DNA from: Enterococcus mundtii
GTDB taxonomy: Bacteria; Bacillota; Bacilli; Lactobacillales; Enterococcaceae
Assembly (NCBI RefSeq): GCF_003957375.1
Contig: NZ_CP025473.1
Span: 248,001-312,000 of the forward strand
Reading direction: 5' to 3'
DNA length: 64,000 nucleotides
Part shown: one piece after another, positions 42,221 to 52,102 of the stretch
Position numbering within the stretch: position 1 is the first letter of the stretch
Layout of the letters: every line of letters begins with the position of its first letter
Made by a program: the position numbers and the translations under genes
Notes under the pieces: model-generated
Told to the model about the DNA's origin: nothing
Seen by the model: only the letters and a program-made list of their open reading frames with translations
The model's database searches: none

Positions 42221-43045
42221 TCAAAGCGACTCTTTGGTGGATAACCAATCTGATAATTCCTTTAAGACTGTTTGGACTTGGGGGTCGTTTGTTTGTTTCA
42301 AAAAATCATGTTCTAGATCATAAACAGGTTTGAATCGACTATTCGGGATCTGTTTACTTATCCTTTTACTTGAAGCAAAAGGTACTTCTTGGTCTGAGGT
42401 GCTGGCGGTACTATAGCAAGGAGGAAAAACTGCAAGTTCTTTTTCACGAATGGCATAATCCGACCAACCCAGTGATTTCGGTAAGCGATAGTAATCGGCT
42501 AAGATTCCTTGTTGTCGTCCATAGTAATAAAGTAAGGCGCGACTCATCAGTGGATCATCTGCCGTGGGTGTTTGTTGATCAATGCCTATCAGCATTTCTT
42601 CTGTTAATGTGTGTGTGGTGGGAGTGGTTTGTTTCTTCAGAAATTCAAAATCAGCATAGCCATAAAAGTTGATTAGGAAATTGGGTGAAAGCCCTCGATC
42701 CACACGCAAATATTTGGTTAGGTGGAACATCAAATAACTTCCGGCAGAACGCCCGCAAATACCAAAGGGGTGTTCATGGATGATTGTCTTTTTTAAGGCA
42801 TCAAAGCTTTCATTTAGTTTTGCAATGATTTCTGTTACAGATGTATTTGGTGCCAACAGGTAATCAAGAGCTAGCAGAGTGTAGCCATGAGCTAAAAAGA
42901 GATCTTTTAGCCTATTGGGTATGTCACCTTTTGATCCGTAAATCAATCCGCCACCATGCAAATAAAGGATATATTTCGGTGTATCACTCTGAGCAGGATA
43001 AATGGTTACTGTAATGTCATCGAGTAGTTGTTTGGTTTCTTTCAT
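42221..43045 (-). CDS. alpha/beta hydrolase (esterase)
   Basis: The 274-residue cytoplasmic esterase-like protein has the HGGG oxyanion motif (LYLHGGGLIY, about 27-36), nucleophile Ser100 in GRSAGS, an Asp in STSDQEVPF and a His in DLEHDF near the end, as in the HSL-type alpha/beta-hydrolase group. The substrate is unknown. It overlaps the end of the PucR-type regulator gene by about 29 bp in the same orientation, so it is translated after it. Divergent to the FdrA operon, it might remove an ester from a related compound, but this is speculation. Confidence 0.8.
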   Translation of the reverse strand: MKETKQLLDDITVTIYPAQSDTPKYILYLHGGGLIYGSKGDIPNRLKDLFLAHGYTLLALDYLLAPNTSVTEIIAKLNESFDALKKTIIHEHPFGICGRSAGSYLMFHLTKYLRVDRGLSPNFLINFYGYADFEFLKKQTTPTTHTLTEEMLIGIDQQTPTADDPLMSRALLYYYGRQQGILADYYRLPKSLGWSDYAIREKELAVFPPCYSTASTSDQEVPFASSKRISKQIPNSRFKPVYDLEHDFLKQTNDPQVQTVLKELSDWLSTKESL

Positions 43046-44612
43046 TTGCCTGTCTCCTCATTTTGATAATATAGGCGCCAATCTCATGATTGATCATTTG
43101 TAACGGATTTGTTAAATCAATTGATAGATAATCGGAAATTTTGTGGAGACGATAACGAATCGTTTTAGCATGTAAAAACATTGCTTCTGCTGTTTGTTTG
43201 TAGTTCCGATTGTGTTGTAAAAAACAATAAAAAGTTTCAAATAAGTCATAGTCTGTTTGAGCCAACTGCGCCAATTTTAGAGGGATTGCTTCTTGTAATG
43301 TTGCTATCTGATTTTCTCGAATAAAATGTTTGAATATGCCGATATCTTCGGATGTCACAACAGGACCATTGTAAAATGAGGTATTGAAATTCAAAATATC
43401 CAAACATTCAAACAACAATTCCTTGATTTCCTGTCGTGGTTTTGCTTGGCTGATGGCAAATGTTACTTGTTCATTTTCTGCAAGTATTTCTACCATCAGA
43501 CGTGAAATCTGATCTTTAGTGATAGGCCCTTCCGATTGAGCAAAGTTGAATAAAACAGCTGAATATTGATGTTGGTCAAAGAAAATCGCCTCTTTTTTCA
43601 GTGTCCGTAAAAGTGTAAGGATGCGATTTTTCATTAATTGCGTTTGCATCTCTTTAGTTGAAAAGACGATTGTCTGGTAAGTATCTTTTGACTGCATATG
43701 CGCTTCTTGTAGCAAGCTATCTAGTTCTTCAGGATTTCGTGGTGTATTTTGTAAAATCGCATCAGCTAAATTATTTAAACGGGTATAGCGTTCTTTTTTC
43801 AATAGGCTTTCTGTATTGAATTTTTCTTGCAAGGCGTCAATGGCATTTTCGATAATGACTAGGTCCGTTTCTTTGATTTGTTGGTTGTTCAGATAAACAA
43901 GCAATAAGCAATTGAGAGAATAGTTATTGAAAATCGCAATCTCTAATGCATAGCGTTTTTTCGAGTCTGTTTGAGCATAAAGTGTCAGTAAAGAATAATC
44001 GTTTTTCATGAAATCTGTTTGTGGCAGCGATTCACGTGAGAGTACGATGGCATCGGTTGGAATCCTCCCTTCGCAAATTTCGATTTCTTTATCAAGCAAT
44101 TTTAAGGAAAAAGGAAGTTCGATGATTTGATAAAACTCTTGCATGATCGTTTCTAAAGAAGAAAACTGTTTTTCTAGACGGTTGAATCTTTGGCGTGCTT
44201 CATAGTAGGTTCGTAAAGTATGGGCATGTGCATTGAGTAACGGCTCATAAATCGTTAATAGAATTTTTTCATAGCTGATCTCTTGACTGATTTTGATCAA
44301 TGGGATTTCATATTTGAAGCATAACTCAATAAACCATTCGGGGATCACCTTGATAAAACGATCGGTTTTTAATACAAGACCGCTGATCCCGATTTGACAC
44401 ATCTTGATGAAAAAATCTTCCAGTTCTTTTTCTGACAAGTCGTTCAATGCATAAAACGAGGTCAGGATCAGCTGATTTTGTTTGCTCCAATTTTCGATAT
44501 CAATGGCTTCTAAGACCATTGCAGTTTCGACTTCATTATCTAAACCGATCTCATTCGTTAGAATCTTCCCTTTTTTTAGTTCACCTAGCAATAATAACTC
44601 CCTTAATTTCAT
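43017..44612 (-). CDS. PucR-type transcriptional regulator
   Basis: The protein is about 531 residues. An N-terminal PucR domain (LRELLLLGELKKGKILTNE to about 125, with TSFYALNDLSEKELEDFF) and a central GGDEF-like/helical region precede a C-terminal HTH_30 (RNYKQTAEAMFLHAKTIRYR, near 470-500). PucR regulators sense purine-degradation intermediates and activate the ure/puc/all genes. AAGGAG lies 6 bases before the ATG at 44612; other ATGs are at 44615 and 44654. It is divergent from the FdrA-YlbE gene, which it probably controls from the 120-bp gap between them. Confidence 0.85.
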   Translation of the reverse strand: MKLRELLLLGELKKGKILTNEIGLDNEVETAMVLEAIDIENWSKQNQLILTSFYALNDLSEKELEDFFIKMCQIGISGLVLKTDRFIKVIPEWFIELCFKYEIPLIKISQEISYEKILLTIYEPLLNAHAHTLRTYYEARQRFNRLEKQFSSLETIMQEFYQIIELPFSLKLLDKEIEICEGRIPTDAIVLSRESLPQTDFMKNDYSLLTLYAQTDSKKRYALEIAIFNNYSLNCLLLVYLNNQQIKETDLVIIENAIDALQEKFNTESLLKKERYTRLNNLADAILQNTPRNPEELDSLLQEAHMQSKDTYQTIVFSTKEMQTQLMKNRILTLLRTLKKEAIFFDQHQYSAVLFNFAQSEGPITKDQISRLMVEILAENEQVTFAISQAKPRQEIKELLFECLDILNFNTSFYNGPVVTSEDIGIFKHFIRENQIATLQEAIPLKLAQLAQTDYDLFETFYCFLQHNRNYKQTAEAMFLHAKTIRYRLHKISDYLSIDLTNPLQMINHEIGAYIIKMRRQANERNQTTTR

Positions 44613-44733
44613 CATATTCTCCTTTTTTCCTTTTATGGATAAAAAGTATAGCATTCTTTTAGAAATACGTCCGATGAAAACACTTTCTTAATCTTCTACA
44701 ATGACAGTGTAAGAATGAATAAGGAGGGGCATT

Positions 44734-47700
44734 ATGTTAGAAACGGTTGTTTTACCAAATAATTATCAAGATTCCATCAACTTGATGCTATTGACTAATC
44801 AAATCAATTCGCTTGAGGAAGTCAACATGAGCCAGATCATGATGGGAACGGATGCGAATAAAGATATTTTGAATAACACGTCACTTTTAACAGAAAAGGC
44901 ACAAACTGCGTCTGCGAACGATCTAATGATCGTGGTAGAAAGTGAGGATGAATCAATCATGGAAAAGGTACTGCCAATGATTGATGATTTTTTAGCGGAT
45001 CTATCAGCAAAAGAGACAGCGCAACCGAATAAATCAGTGACCACGTGGAAAGAAGCATTGAAACAATTACCAGATGCCAATGTCGCTTTGTTTAGTATTC
45101 CGGGGGAATACGGCGCAACAGAAATGGCACGTGCGTTGAAGCATAATCTGCATGTTTTTTCATTTACGGATAATATTGCGATCGAAGATGAAGTCCGTCT
45201 GAAAAAACTAGCGCATGAAAAAGGGTTACTGATGATGGGCCCAGATTGTGGGACAGGTATTTTATCGAGTATTCCAATTGCTTTTACAAATGTTGTCGCA
45301 CCTGGAAATATTGGTGTAGTTGGTGCATCTGGTACGGGTATCCAAGAAGTGACGACAATCATTGATCGTCTAGGTGGAGGTGTGGTTCATGCCATCGGTA
45401 CCGGTGGTCGTGATCTGAGCGACAAGGTGGGAGCAATAACGGTCAAAGATGCGATCGTGGCACTTGAAAACCATGAACCAACAGATGTGATCTGTGTGAT
45501 TTCTAAACCACCTGCAAAAGAGGTACGTGACGAAGTAGTGCAATTATTGCAGAGTATTTCAAAACCAGTCGTCGCTATATTTTTAGGAGAAAAACCAACG
45601 AATCATGAAGGGAAAGTCTATCTGGCACATACGTTAGAGGAAACTGCCCGTATCGCTGTAGATTTAGCAAACGAAGCAACAGTGAAAAAAAATTACTTTG
45701 AAGCACTAGAACAGCCGGATGTCTTGACGCTTGCTAAAGAAAAAGTCGTCAAAGGGCTATATTCTGGAGGAACGCTCGCAGCTGAAGCAGGCATGCTGAT
45801 TTCAGAAGCATTAAATTTAGGTGGTCTGGTCAAAGAAGATGGGTATATCTTGAAATCTCAAGGGTATGAAGTGATTGATTTAGGAGATGATCGTTATACA
45901 CAAGGTAAACCACACCCAATGATCGATCCGGAAGTCCGGATCCATAAAATAGAAGAGTATGCCAAGGAAGAAGAAACTGGCGTTATCTTATTTGATATTG
46001 TTTTAGGATATGGTGCACATGAAGACATGGTGGGTGCGTTGTTACCAACGATCCAATCTGCGCAGTCAGAAGCGGAAAAAGCAGGACGTGAACTTTATTT
46101 CGTGGCGACAGTGTGTGGGACGAAGAATGATCCACAAGACTACCAAAAATCAGTGGAACGCTTGAAAGAAGCAGGTGTTTTTGTCGCAGAGAGTAATGCT
46201 AAAGCGGTTCAACTGGCATTGTTGTTAAAAGGCATCAGATTGTCTGAAGCAGATAAAGAAGTCTTAGCATATGATGGAAAAACAGTTGCTGTACCACAAC
46301 CGAGTGAGCAAGTCATGGAGTTATTGACGACGAAACCGCGTGTAGTGAATGTCGGTTTGAAAAGCTTCAACGAATCGATTGTCACCTATGGTGGACAAAC
46401 AGTCCAGTTGGATTGGCGGCCTCGCGCGAGCGGTAACAAGAAAATGATCAAAATTTTAGATGCGTTGGAAGAGCATCAGGAGCAAATTGACGAAGAAAAT
46501 CAAAAAGTGACAGAAAAAATCAAGAACGCACAGCCGTTTCTGGTTGATGTGGTCCCTGCAAAAACGGTGATTCCTGAATTAAATGATCCAAAGCAAAAAA
46601 CACTATTGCATGCAGGCCCGCCAATCACTTGGGAGGCGATGACCGGACCGATGCGAGGCGCGTGTCTAGGTGCAGCGTTATTCGAACGTTGGGCAGAAAA
46701 CGAAGAAGAAGCATTAGCACTTTTTGAAGCAAATGACGTGCGATTCATTCCTTGTCATCATGTACAAGCAGTAGGACCGATGGGAGGGATCACTTCTGGT
46801 AATATGCCGGTCTTCATTGTTGAAAACCGGAAAGAAGGCAATCAAGCCTTCTGTATCTTGAATGAAGGTATCGGTAAGGTATTACGTTTTGGTGCGTATT
46901 CCCAAGAAGTCGTTGATCGCTTAGATTGGATCAAAGAAGTACTAGGACCAACAATCCATCAAGCATTGGCATTCACCGAGGAAGGATTGAATCTAAATGT
47001 TTTGATCGCCCGGTCGATTACGATGGGGGATGAATTCCATCAAAGAAATATTGCTGCTTCTTTGAATTTCCTGAAAGAAATCGCGCCATTGATCATTCAA
47101 ACGGAGATTCCTGAAGAACAAAAATATGATGTAATCAAGTTCTTAGCAGATACGGATCAATTTTTCTTGAATATCATGATGGCTACGGGAAAAGCAATCG
47201 TCGATGGTGCGCGCCAAGGGACTAAAGGAACAATCGTGACAACGATGACACGTAATGGTGTTGATTTTGGTGTTCGAATCGCAGAAACAGGCGATACATG
47301 GCATCTAGCACCTGTAAATACACCAAAGGGCTTGTACTTTACAGGATTCAATGAAGAAGATGGTAATCCCGATATTGGCGATAGTGCGATCACTGAAACT
47401 GTCGGTGTAGGTGGAATGGCCATGGTGGCAGCACCAGGTGTGACCCGTTTTGTTGGCGCAGGTGGTTTTGAAGATGCGTTAGCAACCTCAAATGAAATGG
47501 CGAAGATCTGCGAAGGGCACAACCCAACGTTTTCGATACCAACTTGGGATTTTCAAGGAACTTGCTTAGGAATCGATATTCGCAAAGTGGTGGAAACAGG
47601 AATCACTCCTGTTATAAATACTGGGATCGCGCACAAAAATGCTGGAGTGGGGCAAATTGGCGCAGGTACAGTTCGGGCACCACTCGCTTGTTTTGAGCAA

Positions 47701-47745
47701 GCCTTAGAGGCCTATGCTAAGGAGCTAGGGATCAACGTTGAGTAA
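44734..47745 (+). CDS. fdrA: FdrA-YlbE (DUF1116) fusion, probable oxamate carbamoyltransferase subunits
   Basis: The protein is 1003 residues. Residues about 1-510 are FdrA-like: a CoA-synthetase-type nucleotide fold with GNIGVVGASGTGIQEVTT (about 190-206) and a second fold including VVKGLYSGGTLAAEAG. From about 530 onwards it is YlbE/DUF1116 (VVNVGLKSFNESI, VQLDWRP, AGPPITWEAMTGPMRGA). In E. coli these are separate genes, fdrA and ylbE, recently assigned with ylbF to oxamate carbamoyltransferase (allF, allG, allH), which splits carbamoyl-oxamate (oxalurate) to oxamate and carbamoyl phosphate. Here the first two are fused. AAGGAGGGGC precedes the ATG. Confidence 0.85.
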   Translation: MLETVVLPNNYQDSINLMLLTNQINSLEEVNMSQIMMGTDANKDILNNTSLLTEKAQTASANDLMIVVESEDESIMEKVLPMIDDFLADLSAKETAQPNKSVTTWKEALKQLPDANVALFSIPGEYGATEMARALKHNLHVFSFTDNIAIEDEVRLKKLAHEKGLLMMGPDCGTGILSSIPIAFTNVVAPGNIGVVGASGTGIQEVTTIIDRLGGGVVHAIGTGGRDLSDKVGAITVKDAIVALENHEPTDVICVISKPPAKEVRDEVVQLLQSISKPVVAIFLGEKPTNHEGKVYLAHTLEETARIAVDLANEATVKKNYFEALEQPDVLTLAKEKVVKGLYSGGTLAAEAGMLISEALNLGGLVKEDGYILKSQGYEVIDLGDDRYTQGKPHPMIDPEVRIHKIEEYAKEEETGVILFDIVLGYGAHEDMVGALLPTIQSAQSEAEKAGRELYFVATVCGTKNDPQDYQKSVERLKEAGVFVAESNAKAVQLALLLKGIRLSEADKEVLAYDGKTVAVPQPSEQVMELLTTKPRVVNVGLKSFNESIVTYGGQTVQLDWRPRASGNKKMIKILDALEEHQEQIDEENQKVTEKIKNAQPFLVDVVPAKTVIPELNDPKQKTLLHAGPPITWEAMTGPMRGACLGAALFERWAENEEEALALFEANDVRFIPCHHVQAVGPMGGITSGNMPVFIVENRKEGNQAFCILNEGIGKVLRFGAYSQEVVDRLDWIKEVLGPTIHQALAFTEEGLNLNVLIARSITMGDEFHQRNIAASLNFLKEIAPLIIQTEIPEEQKYDVIKFLADTDQFFLNIMMATGKAIVDGARQGTKGTIVTTMTRNGVDFGVRIAETGDTWHLAPVNTPKGLYFTGFNEEDGNPDIGDSAITETVGVGGMAMVAAPGVTRFVGAGGFEDALATSNEMAKICEGHNPTFSIPTWDFQGTCLGIDIRKVVETGITPVINTGIAHKNAGVGQIGAGTVRAPLACFEQALEAYAKELGINVE

Positions 47746-48613
47746 TCAAGAAATTCAATTGAGCGAGTATTTATCTCCACTTTTGCAATTTGGAAAAATA
47801 GGTGTGATCCACAGCGTATTTGAGCATTCCTTTAATGTTGAAATCAAGCAACAATTGATCAATATCGCCTGTTTTCATGACTATCTATCTAGTTTTGGTA
47901 TCAATCTTCCTGAAGATCGATTTAACACACTTGCTCCGGCTCTTCAAACAGGAAATCGTGTGAAAATAAATGATGATGTATTGACGATTTACAGTATTTC
48001 AAGTGTCAGACAAGTGACATTAAAACCGTGTCGGCTGGTTCCTCTCAACGTCTTCACGTTAGGTCTATCAAAAAAACAACTACTTTTATTGAAACCATTT
48101 TTGGCTGAAAAAAACTGGCAGACAAAAATCGGGTTACCGTTAGATAAACGTGCATCCACGCTGTTTGCTCGAATGGCACAGCCAAACAGAGAGTGGACGA
48201 CAACTGAATGGCAAGAAGTCGTTGGTTATCTTTTAGGCAGAGGCAAAGGGTTGACGCCTAGTGGTGATGACCTATTGATGGGTTATCAGCTTGTTTTAGG
48301 GACTGTTTCAGATCCCAGAGGAATCGCGCTCGCGGTTGCTCTGGGAGAAGCCCAAACGGCAACGACTGCAATCAGCCAAGCATATCTAACTTGTGCGACA
48401 AAGGGGTACGCCAATTCACTAGTGTATCAATTATTTTCAGACTTAGTACAAAATCAAGAGGAGAAAATAGAAGAACAGTTAGAGAAAATCACGAGAATTG
48501 GTCATTCTTCGGGAAAGGATCTAGCTTTTGGTATTTGGTTGGCGCTACAAGCAATCGGAGGAGAAGAAAGTGAGGGTGAAACATGGAAGCGAGTAAACAA
48601 AAACAAGCAGTAA
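47738..48613 (+). CDS. DUF2877 (YlbF/AllH-like) protein
   Basis: This 291-residue protein has the DUF2877 hallmark LLGRGKGLTPSGDDLLMGY (about 167-185) and a helical C-terminal part. The E. coli relative YlbF (AllH) is part of the oxamate carbamoyltransferase complex. A TTG start overlaps the stop of the fusion gene by 8 bases; AGGGATC is just upstream. The MFS gene starts inside its last codons (48583), so the genes are tightly coupled. Confidence 0.8.
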   Translation: MSNQEIQLSEYLSPLLQFGKIGVIHSVFEHSFNVEIKQQLINIACFHDYLSSFGINLPEDRFNTLAPALQTGNRVKINDDVLTIYSISSVRQVTLKPCRLVPLNVFTLGLSKKQLLLLKPFLAEKNWQTKIGLPLDKRASTLFARMAQPNREWTTTEWQEVVGYLLGRGKGLTPSGDDLLMGYQLVLGTVSDPRGIALAVALGEAQTATTAISQAYLTCATKGYANSLVYQLFSDLVQNQEEKIEEQLEKITRIGHSSGKDLAFGIWLALQAIGGEESEGETWKRVNKNKQ

Positions 48614-49826
48614 GAGTCAGTGATACTTACTGGATCAAAGTAGTAGCAATCTTTTTTATTGGTTGGATCTTGATGTATGCCACACGAACGATTTTCAACC
48701 CGATCATGGGGTGGTCGGGGAAGAATTCGGTTTAAGCAATACGCAATTAGGCTTAGCAAATAGTATCTTCTTTCTGACATATGCCATCGCTCAGATTCCT
48801 TTTGGGATCGTCGGAGACAAAATTGGACGAAAGTTAGTCATTACGGTAGGATTTTTACTTTTGGCAGTAGCGACATATTTCACCGGATTAGCCACGACGT
48901 TTATTTTATTCTTAGTGATTCGTGCCATCGCTGGTATCGGGCAAGGTGCTTACTACGGTCCACAGTTTGCCTTGTCGACAGAAGCGATTCCAAAGAGTAA
49001 ACGGACGATTGGAAATGCCATCATTAATAGTGGTATGGCATTTGGAACATCAGGCGGTTATCTTCTATCAAGTAAATTGGTCTTAGAAAACGGGGATGAT
49101 TGGAGTAAACCTTTTTATCTTATGGCGATCCCTACATTGATTGTCGGCATATTGTTTTATGTGTTTTTGAAAGAAAAAGTGATCCGTCCGGGTGAAGAAG
49201 CAGAAGTGGAAGAAGGGCCAAAAGAAAAAATTTCTTTAAAACAGATTTTTACAAATCGTAACTTAGTAGCAGCCTTTATCTTATGTTTTACCAGCATTTA
49301 TGCTAATTTTGTGATTCTTACTTGGTTGCCGCAGTTTTTGATTGCAGAACGTGGATTTACTGGAGCGAGTGTTGGCTTTATTTCTTCTTTAGTTCCTTGG
49401 GCATCGATACCAGGCGCCTTACTCTTTGCACGGATCAACGATAAAACAGGAGCGACGAAGAAACTAGTCTTTGTTTTGGTTCCATTAGCCATCGTTTCAG
49501 TTTTTGCTATCGCTTTTGTAACCAATCGTACCTTATTGATCACAGTGCTGATCCTTTATGGATTGACTGGGAAATTAGCACTTGACCCGATCATGGTGAC
49601 GTTTGTCACGAAACATGCACCAAGAGCAGCCTTAGGAACGACGTTAAGTGCGTATAATTTTATCGGGATGTCAGGCTCGATTTTAGCGCCTTACGTTACT
49701 GGTTATTTAGCAGATACTTCAGGTTCGATGCAAGTTGGTTTTTACCTCTCTTGTGTCTTGTTGATCATCGGGTTGATTCTCTTTGCCCTATTGGCAAAAG
49801 AGGATCGTACACAAACGCTGAAGTAA
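48583..49826 (+). pseudogene. MFS transporter, frameshifted near the N-terminus
   Basis: The ATG at 48583 starts WIKVVAIFFIGWILMYATRT, then the frame runs at ATGGGGTGG into a TAA at 48733. If the run of four G (48708-48711) were five, the frame would read NPIMGVVGEEFGLSNTQLGL and continue through twelve membrane segments to 49826 (415 residues). Motif A (GDKIGRK) is at about residue 75. It resembles sugar-acid/ACS-type transporters. Located between the carbamoyltransferase and kinase genes, it probably imports the pathway's substrate, for example oxalurate or a ureido compound. A sequence error or slippage would explain the disruption. Confidence 0.8.
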
Positions 49827-49848
49827 TAGAAAGAGGTGTAGGAAAGAC

Positions 49849-50787
49849 ATGGGATTAAATGTGATTGCTTTAGGTGGGAATGCGATTTTAGAAACTGATC
49901 CAACTGATAAAGGACAAAAAGCCGTAGTCGAACAGGCGACTGAAGCTATCGCAGCTTTTGTTGAACAAGGAGAACAAGTCATTCTTTGTCATGGCAATGG
50001 TCCGCAGGTTGGCAATTTATTATTGCAGCAACAAGCAGGAATAAGCGAAAAAAATCCTCCAATGAGCTTGGATACATGTGTGGCAATGACGCAAGGAAGT
50101 ATTGGCTATTGGTTACAACAAGCGTTAACCAATGCGTTTACGCAACATGGGATCAACCAACCGGTCGTCTCCATCGTGACACAAGTGCTAGTTGATCCGA
50201 ATGATCCATCGTTTCAGAAGCCAACGAAACCGATTGGACCATTTTATACAGAAGAGGAAGCAAAGGATTTGGCACAAAAGAATGGTGGGACATACGTGGA
50301 AGATGCAGGACGTGGCTACCGTAAAGTCGTTGCATCTCCTCAACCAAAAGAAATTGTGGAAAAAGAAGCGCTCCAAGCATTAGTGGCAGCTAATGTTGTC
50401 ACGATTTGTGCAGGTGGAGGTGGTATCCCAGTGATCGAGTCATCTGGGATTTATCAAGGCGTGGAAGCAGTCAATGATAAAGATTTCTCAGCAGCCGTAT
50501 TGGCAGACGCTGTGGGTGCCGATCGTTTGATCATTTTAACTGGTGTCGAGCATATCTATATCAACTATGGAAAACCAGAAGAACAAGCTTTACGGACGAT
50601 GACTCCCGAAGAAGCAAAAGAATACGTAGCTGGTGGTCATTTTGCAGCTGGAAGTATGTTGCCAAAAGTAGAGGCAGCGGTCCGTTTTGTTGCAAGGGAT
50701 CCAAAACGTCAAGCAGTCATTACTTCAATTGAAAAATTGAACCATTTGACTGAAGGTGCGGGAACAGTGATTCAACAAACGGGGTAA
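49849..50787 (+). CDS. arcC: carbamate kinase
   Basis: The 312-residue cytoplasmic kinase converts carbamoyl phosphate and ADP to ATP, CO2 and ammonia. Family marks are VIALGGNAIL at the start, VILCHGNGPQVGNLLLQ, QGSIGYWLQQAL, AGGGGIPV, DKDFSAAVLADAVGAD and HFAAGSMLPKVEA. Its neighbours suggest use in the oxamate/allantoin-type pathway (as E. coli allK) rather than arginine deiminase, whose genes are absent here. A GAGGTGTAGG site lies before the ATG. The DAACS gene starts 7 bp after. Confidence 0.92.
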   Translation: MGLNVIALGGNAILETDPTDKGQKAVVEQATEAIAAFVEQGEQVILCHGNGPQVGNLLLQQQAGISEKNPPMSLDTCVAMTQGSIGYWLQQALTNAFTQHGINQPVVSIVTQVLVDPNDPSFQKPTKPIGPFYTEEEAKDLAQKNGGTYVEDAGRGYRKVVASPQPKEIVEKEALQALVAANVVTICAGGGGIPVIESSGIYQGVEAVNDKDFSAAVLADAVGADRLIILTGVEHIYINYGKPEEQALRTMTPEEAKEYVAGGHFAAGSMLPKVEAAVRFVARDPKRQAVITSIEKLNHLTEGAGTVIQQTG

Positions 50788-50793
50788 CGAGTG

Positions 50794-52008
50794 ATGAAAA
50801 AAAATGCCATGATCATTCAAATTAGCCTTGCATTGGCTTTAGGTATTCTGGTTGGGATGTTCTGGCCAATAAGTGCGTCTGTGTTAAAACCGCTTGGCGA
50901 AGTATTTTTACGACTGATGCAGATGGCGATTCCATTATTGATTCTTGGTCAGATCATTCAAGCTTTAGGTAGTATTGATTTGAAGGAATTAGCAAGTATT
51001 GGGACACGCACCTTGCTCATCTTTGGGATTTCCTCCTTATTGGCAGCTTTATGGGGTGTGTTATTGGCTGTTTTGTTTACGCCTGGATCTGGCATGGAAC
51101 ATATAGAGCGATTAAGTCCTACGATTGAGGCGCAAGAGCTGTCGATCCAAGAAACGTTTCTCCAGTTTGTGCCTAAAAATATTTTTGAATCCCTTACGCA
51201 AGGTTCGATTATCCAAATCATTGTTTTCGCGATTTTTTTCGGCCTAGCCTTGAATCATTATGGACAAAAACAGCCCCAATCGAAGTTGTTTCAACTAATC
51301 ATTGATTTTAACGAAGTGATTATCCAAGTCATCAAGTATGTGATGCATTTTGCCCCTATTGGGATATTTGCCTTGGTGAGTAGCAGTATCAGTCAATTAG
51401 GGGCACAAGTCATTCTGCCAATGGTGAAATATCTACTGGTGTATAGCTTAGCTACAGTATTGTTCTTACTGGGATGGTTAGTTGTTGTCAGTATATACGG
51501 CCGATTACATCCGTTAAAATTGATTATGAATATGAAGAATATGTCGATCATGGCACTTGCAACGACTTCTTCAGCCATCACTTTACCAATCGAATTAGAA
51601 GAAGCACAACATAAATTAGGGTTGAGTAAGCGAATCAGTCACTTAGTCTTACCATTAGGAATGTCATTGAACAGTAATGGCTCAGCCATGCACATGGCAC
51701 TGACGGTGATCACGATCGCCCAGATGTACCAAGTAGAGTTTCGATGGACGACCATGGTCTATCTTGCAATTTTAGCCACTTTTATTTCTTTAGCCAATGC
51801 GGTAGTTCCTGGTGCGGGGCTCGTTTCTTTAGCCATCATCGTGCCGCAAATGGGGTTACCTATTGAAAGTATTGCCATTTTTGGCGGTGTCGAATGGTCG
51901 GTGGGGATGTTGCGTACGATTTTGAATGTCAATTCTGATGTGTATTCAGCGATCCTAGTGGCGAAATCAGTCGATGAAATCGATTATGAGATTTTTAGCC
52001 GTAGCTAA
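50794..52008 (+). CDS. DAACS-family dicarboxylate/amino acid symporter
   Basis: The transporter is 404 residues with eight membrane segments and the signature parts LQMAIPLLILGQIIQ-like TM2/3, MALATTSSAITLPIELEEA (Ser-rich re-entrant loop) and LGMSLNSNGSAMHMALTV (the substrate and cation site). It belongs to the glutamate/aspartate/dicarboxylate symporters. It directly follows the carbamate kinase gene and may import or export a dicarboxylate-like compound of the pathway such as oxamate; this is inferred from position only. ATG 50794 is preferred to GTG 50791. Confidence 0.8.
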   Translation: MKKNAMIIQISLALALGILVGMFWPISASVLKPLGEVFLRLMQMAIPLLILGQIIQALGSIDLKELASIGTRTLLIFGISSLLAALWGVLLAVLFTPGSGMEHIERLSPTIEAQELSIQETFLQFVPKNIFESLTQGSIIQIIVFAIFFGLALNHYGQKQPQSKLFQLIIDFNEVIIQVIKYVMHFAPIGIFALVSSSISQLGAQVILPMVKYLLVYSLATVLFLLGWLVVVSIYGRLHPLKLIMNMKNMSIMALATTSSAITLPIELEEAQHKLGLSKRISHLVLPLGMSLNSNGSAMHMALTVITIAQMYQVEFRWTTMVYLAILATFISLANAVVPGAGLVSLAIIVPQMGLPIESIAIFGGVEWSVGMLRTILNVNSDVYSAILVAKSVDEIDYEIFSRS

Positions 52009-52027
52009 ATGAATGAAAAGAAAGGGG

Positions 52028-52056
52028 TTGCAATCAAAAGAAATACTTGTTATAGT
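52028..52056 (+). promoter_or_regulatory. promoter of the beta-glucoside PTS operon
   Basis: -35 TTGCAA (52028-52033), 17-bp spacer, -10 TATAGT (52051-52056). It lies upstream of the RAT/terminator leader. Confidence 0.7.
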
Positions 52057-52072
52057 AAGTGTAAATAAAACA

Positions 52073-52102
52073 GGCATGTGACTGGTAAAGCAGGCAGGAC
52101 CT
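52073..52102 (+). promoter_or_regulatory. ribonucleic antiterminator (RAT) site
   Basis: The 30-nt element has the RAT layout of BglG/LicT targets: GGCATGTGACTG, loop GTAAA, then GCAGGCAGGACCT. It compares with the remembered RAT form GGATTGTTACTG-n5-GCAGGCAAAACC. Its 3' half is shared with the left arm of the terminator at 52087-52166, so antiterminator binding would prevent termination. The LicT-like protein at 55596-56435 is the likely binder. Confidence 0.85.

Noticed and set aside
44799-45362. Minus-strand frame of 187 aa inside the FdrA fusion
   Set aside because: Antisense shadow of a well-matched gene; no ribosome site or family.
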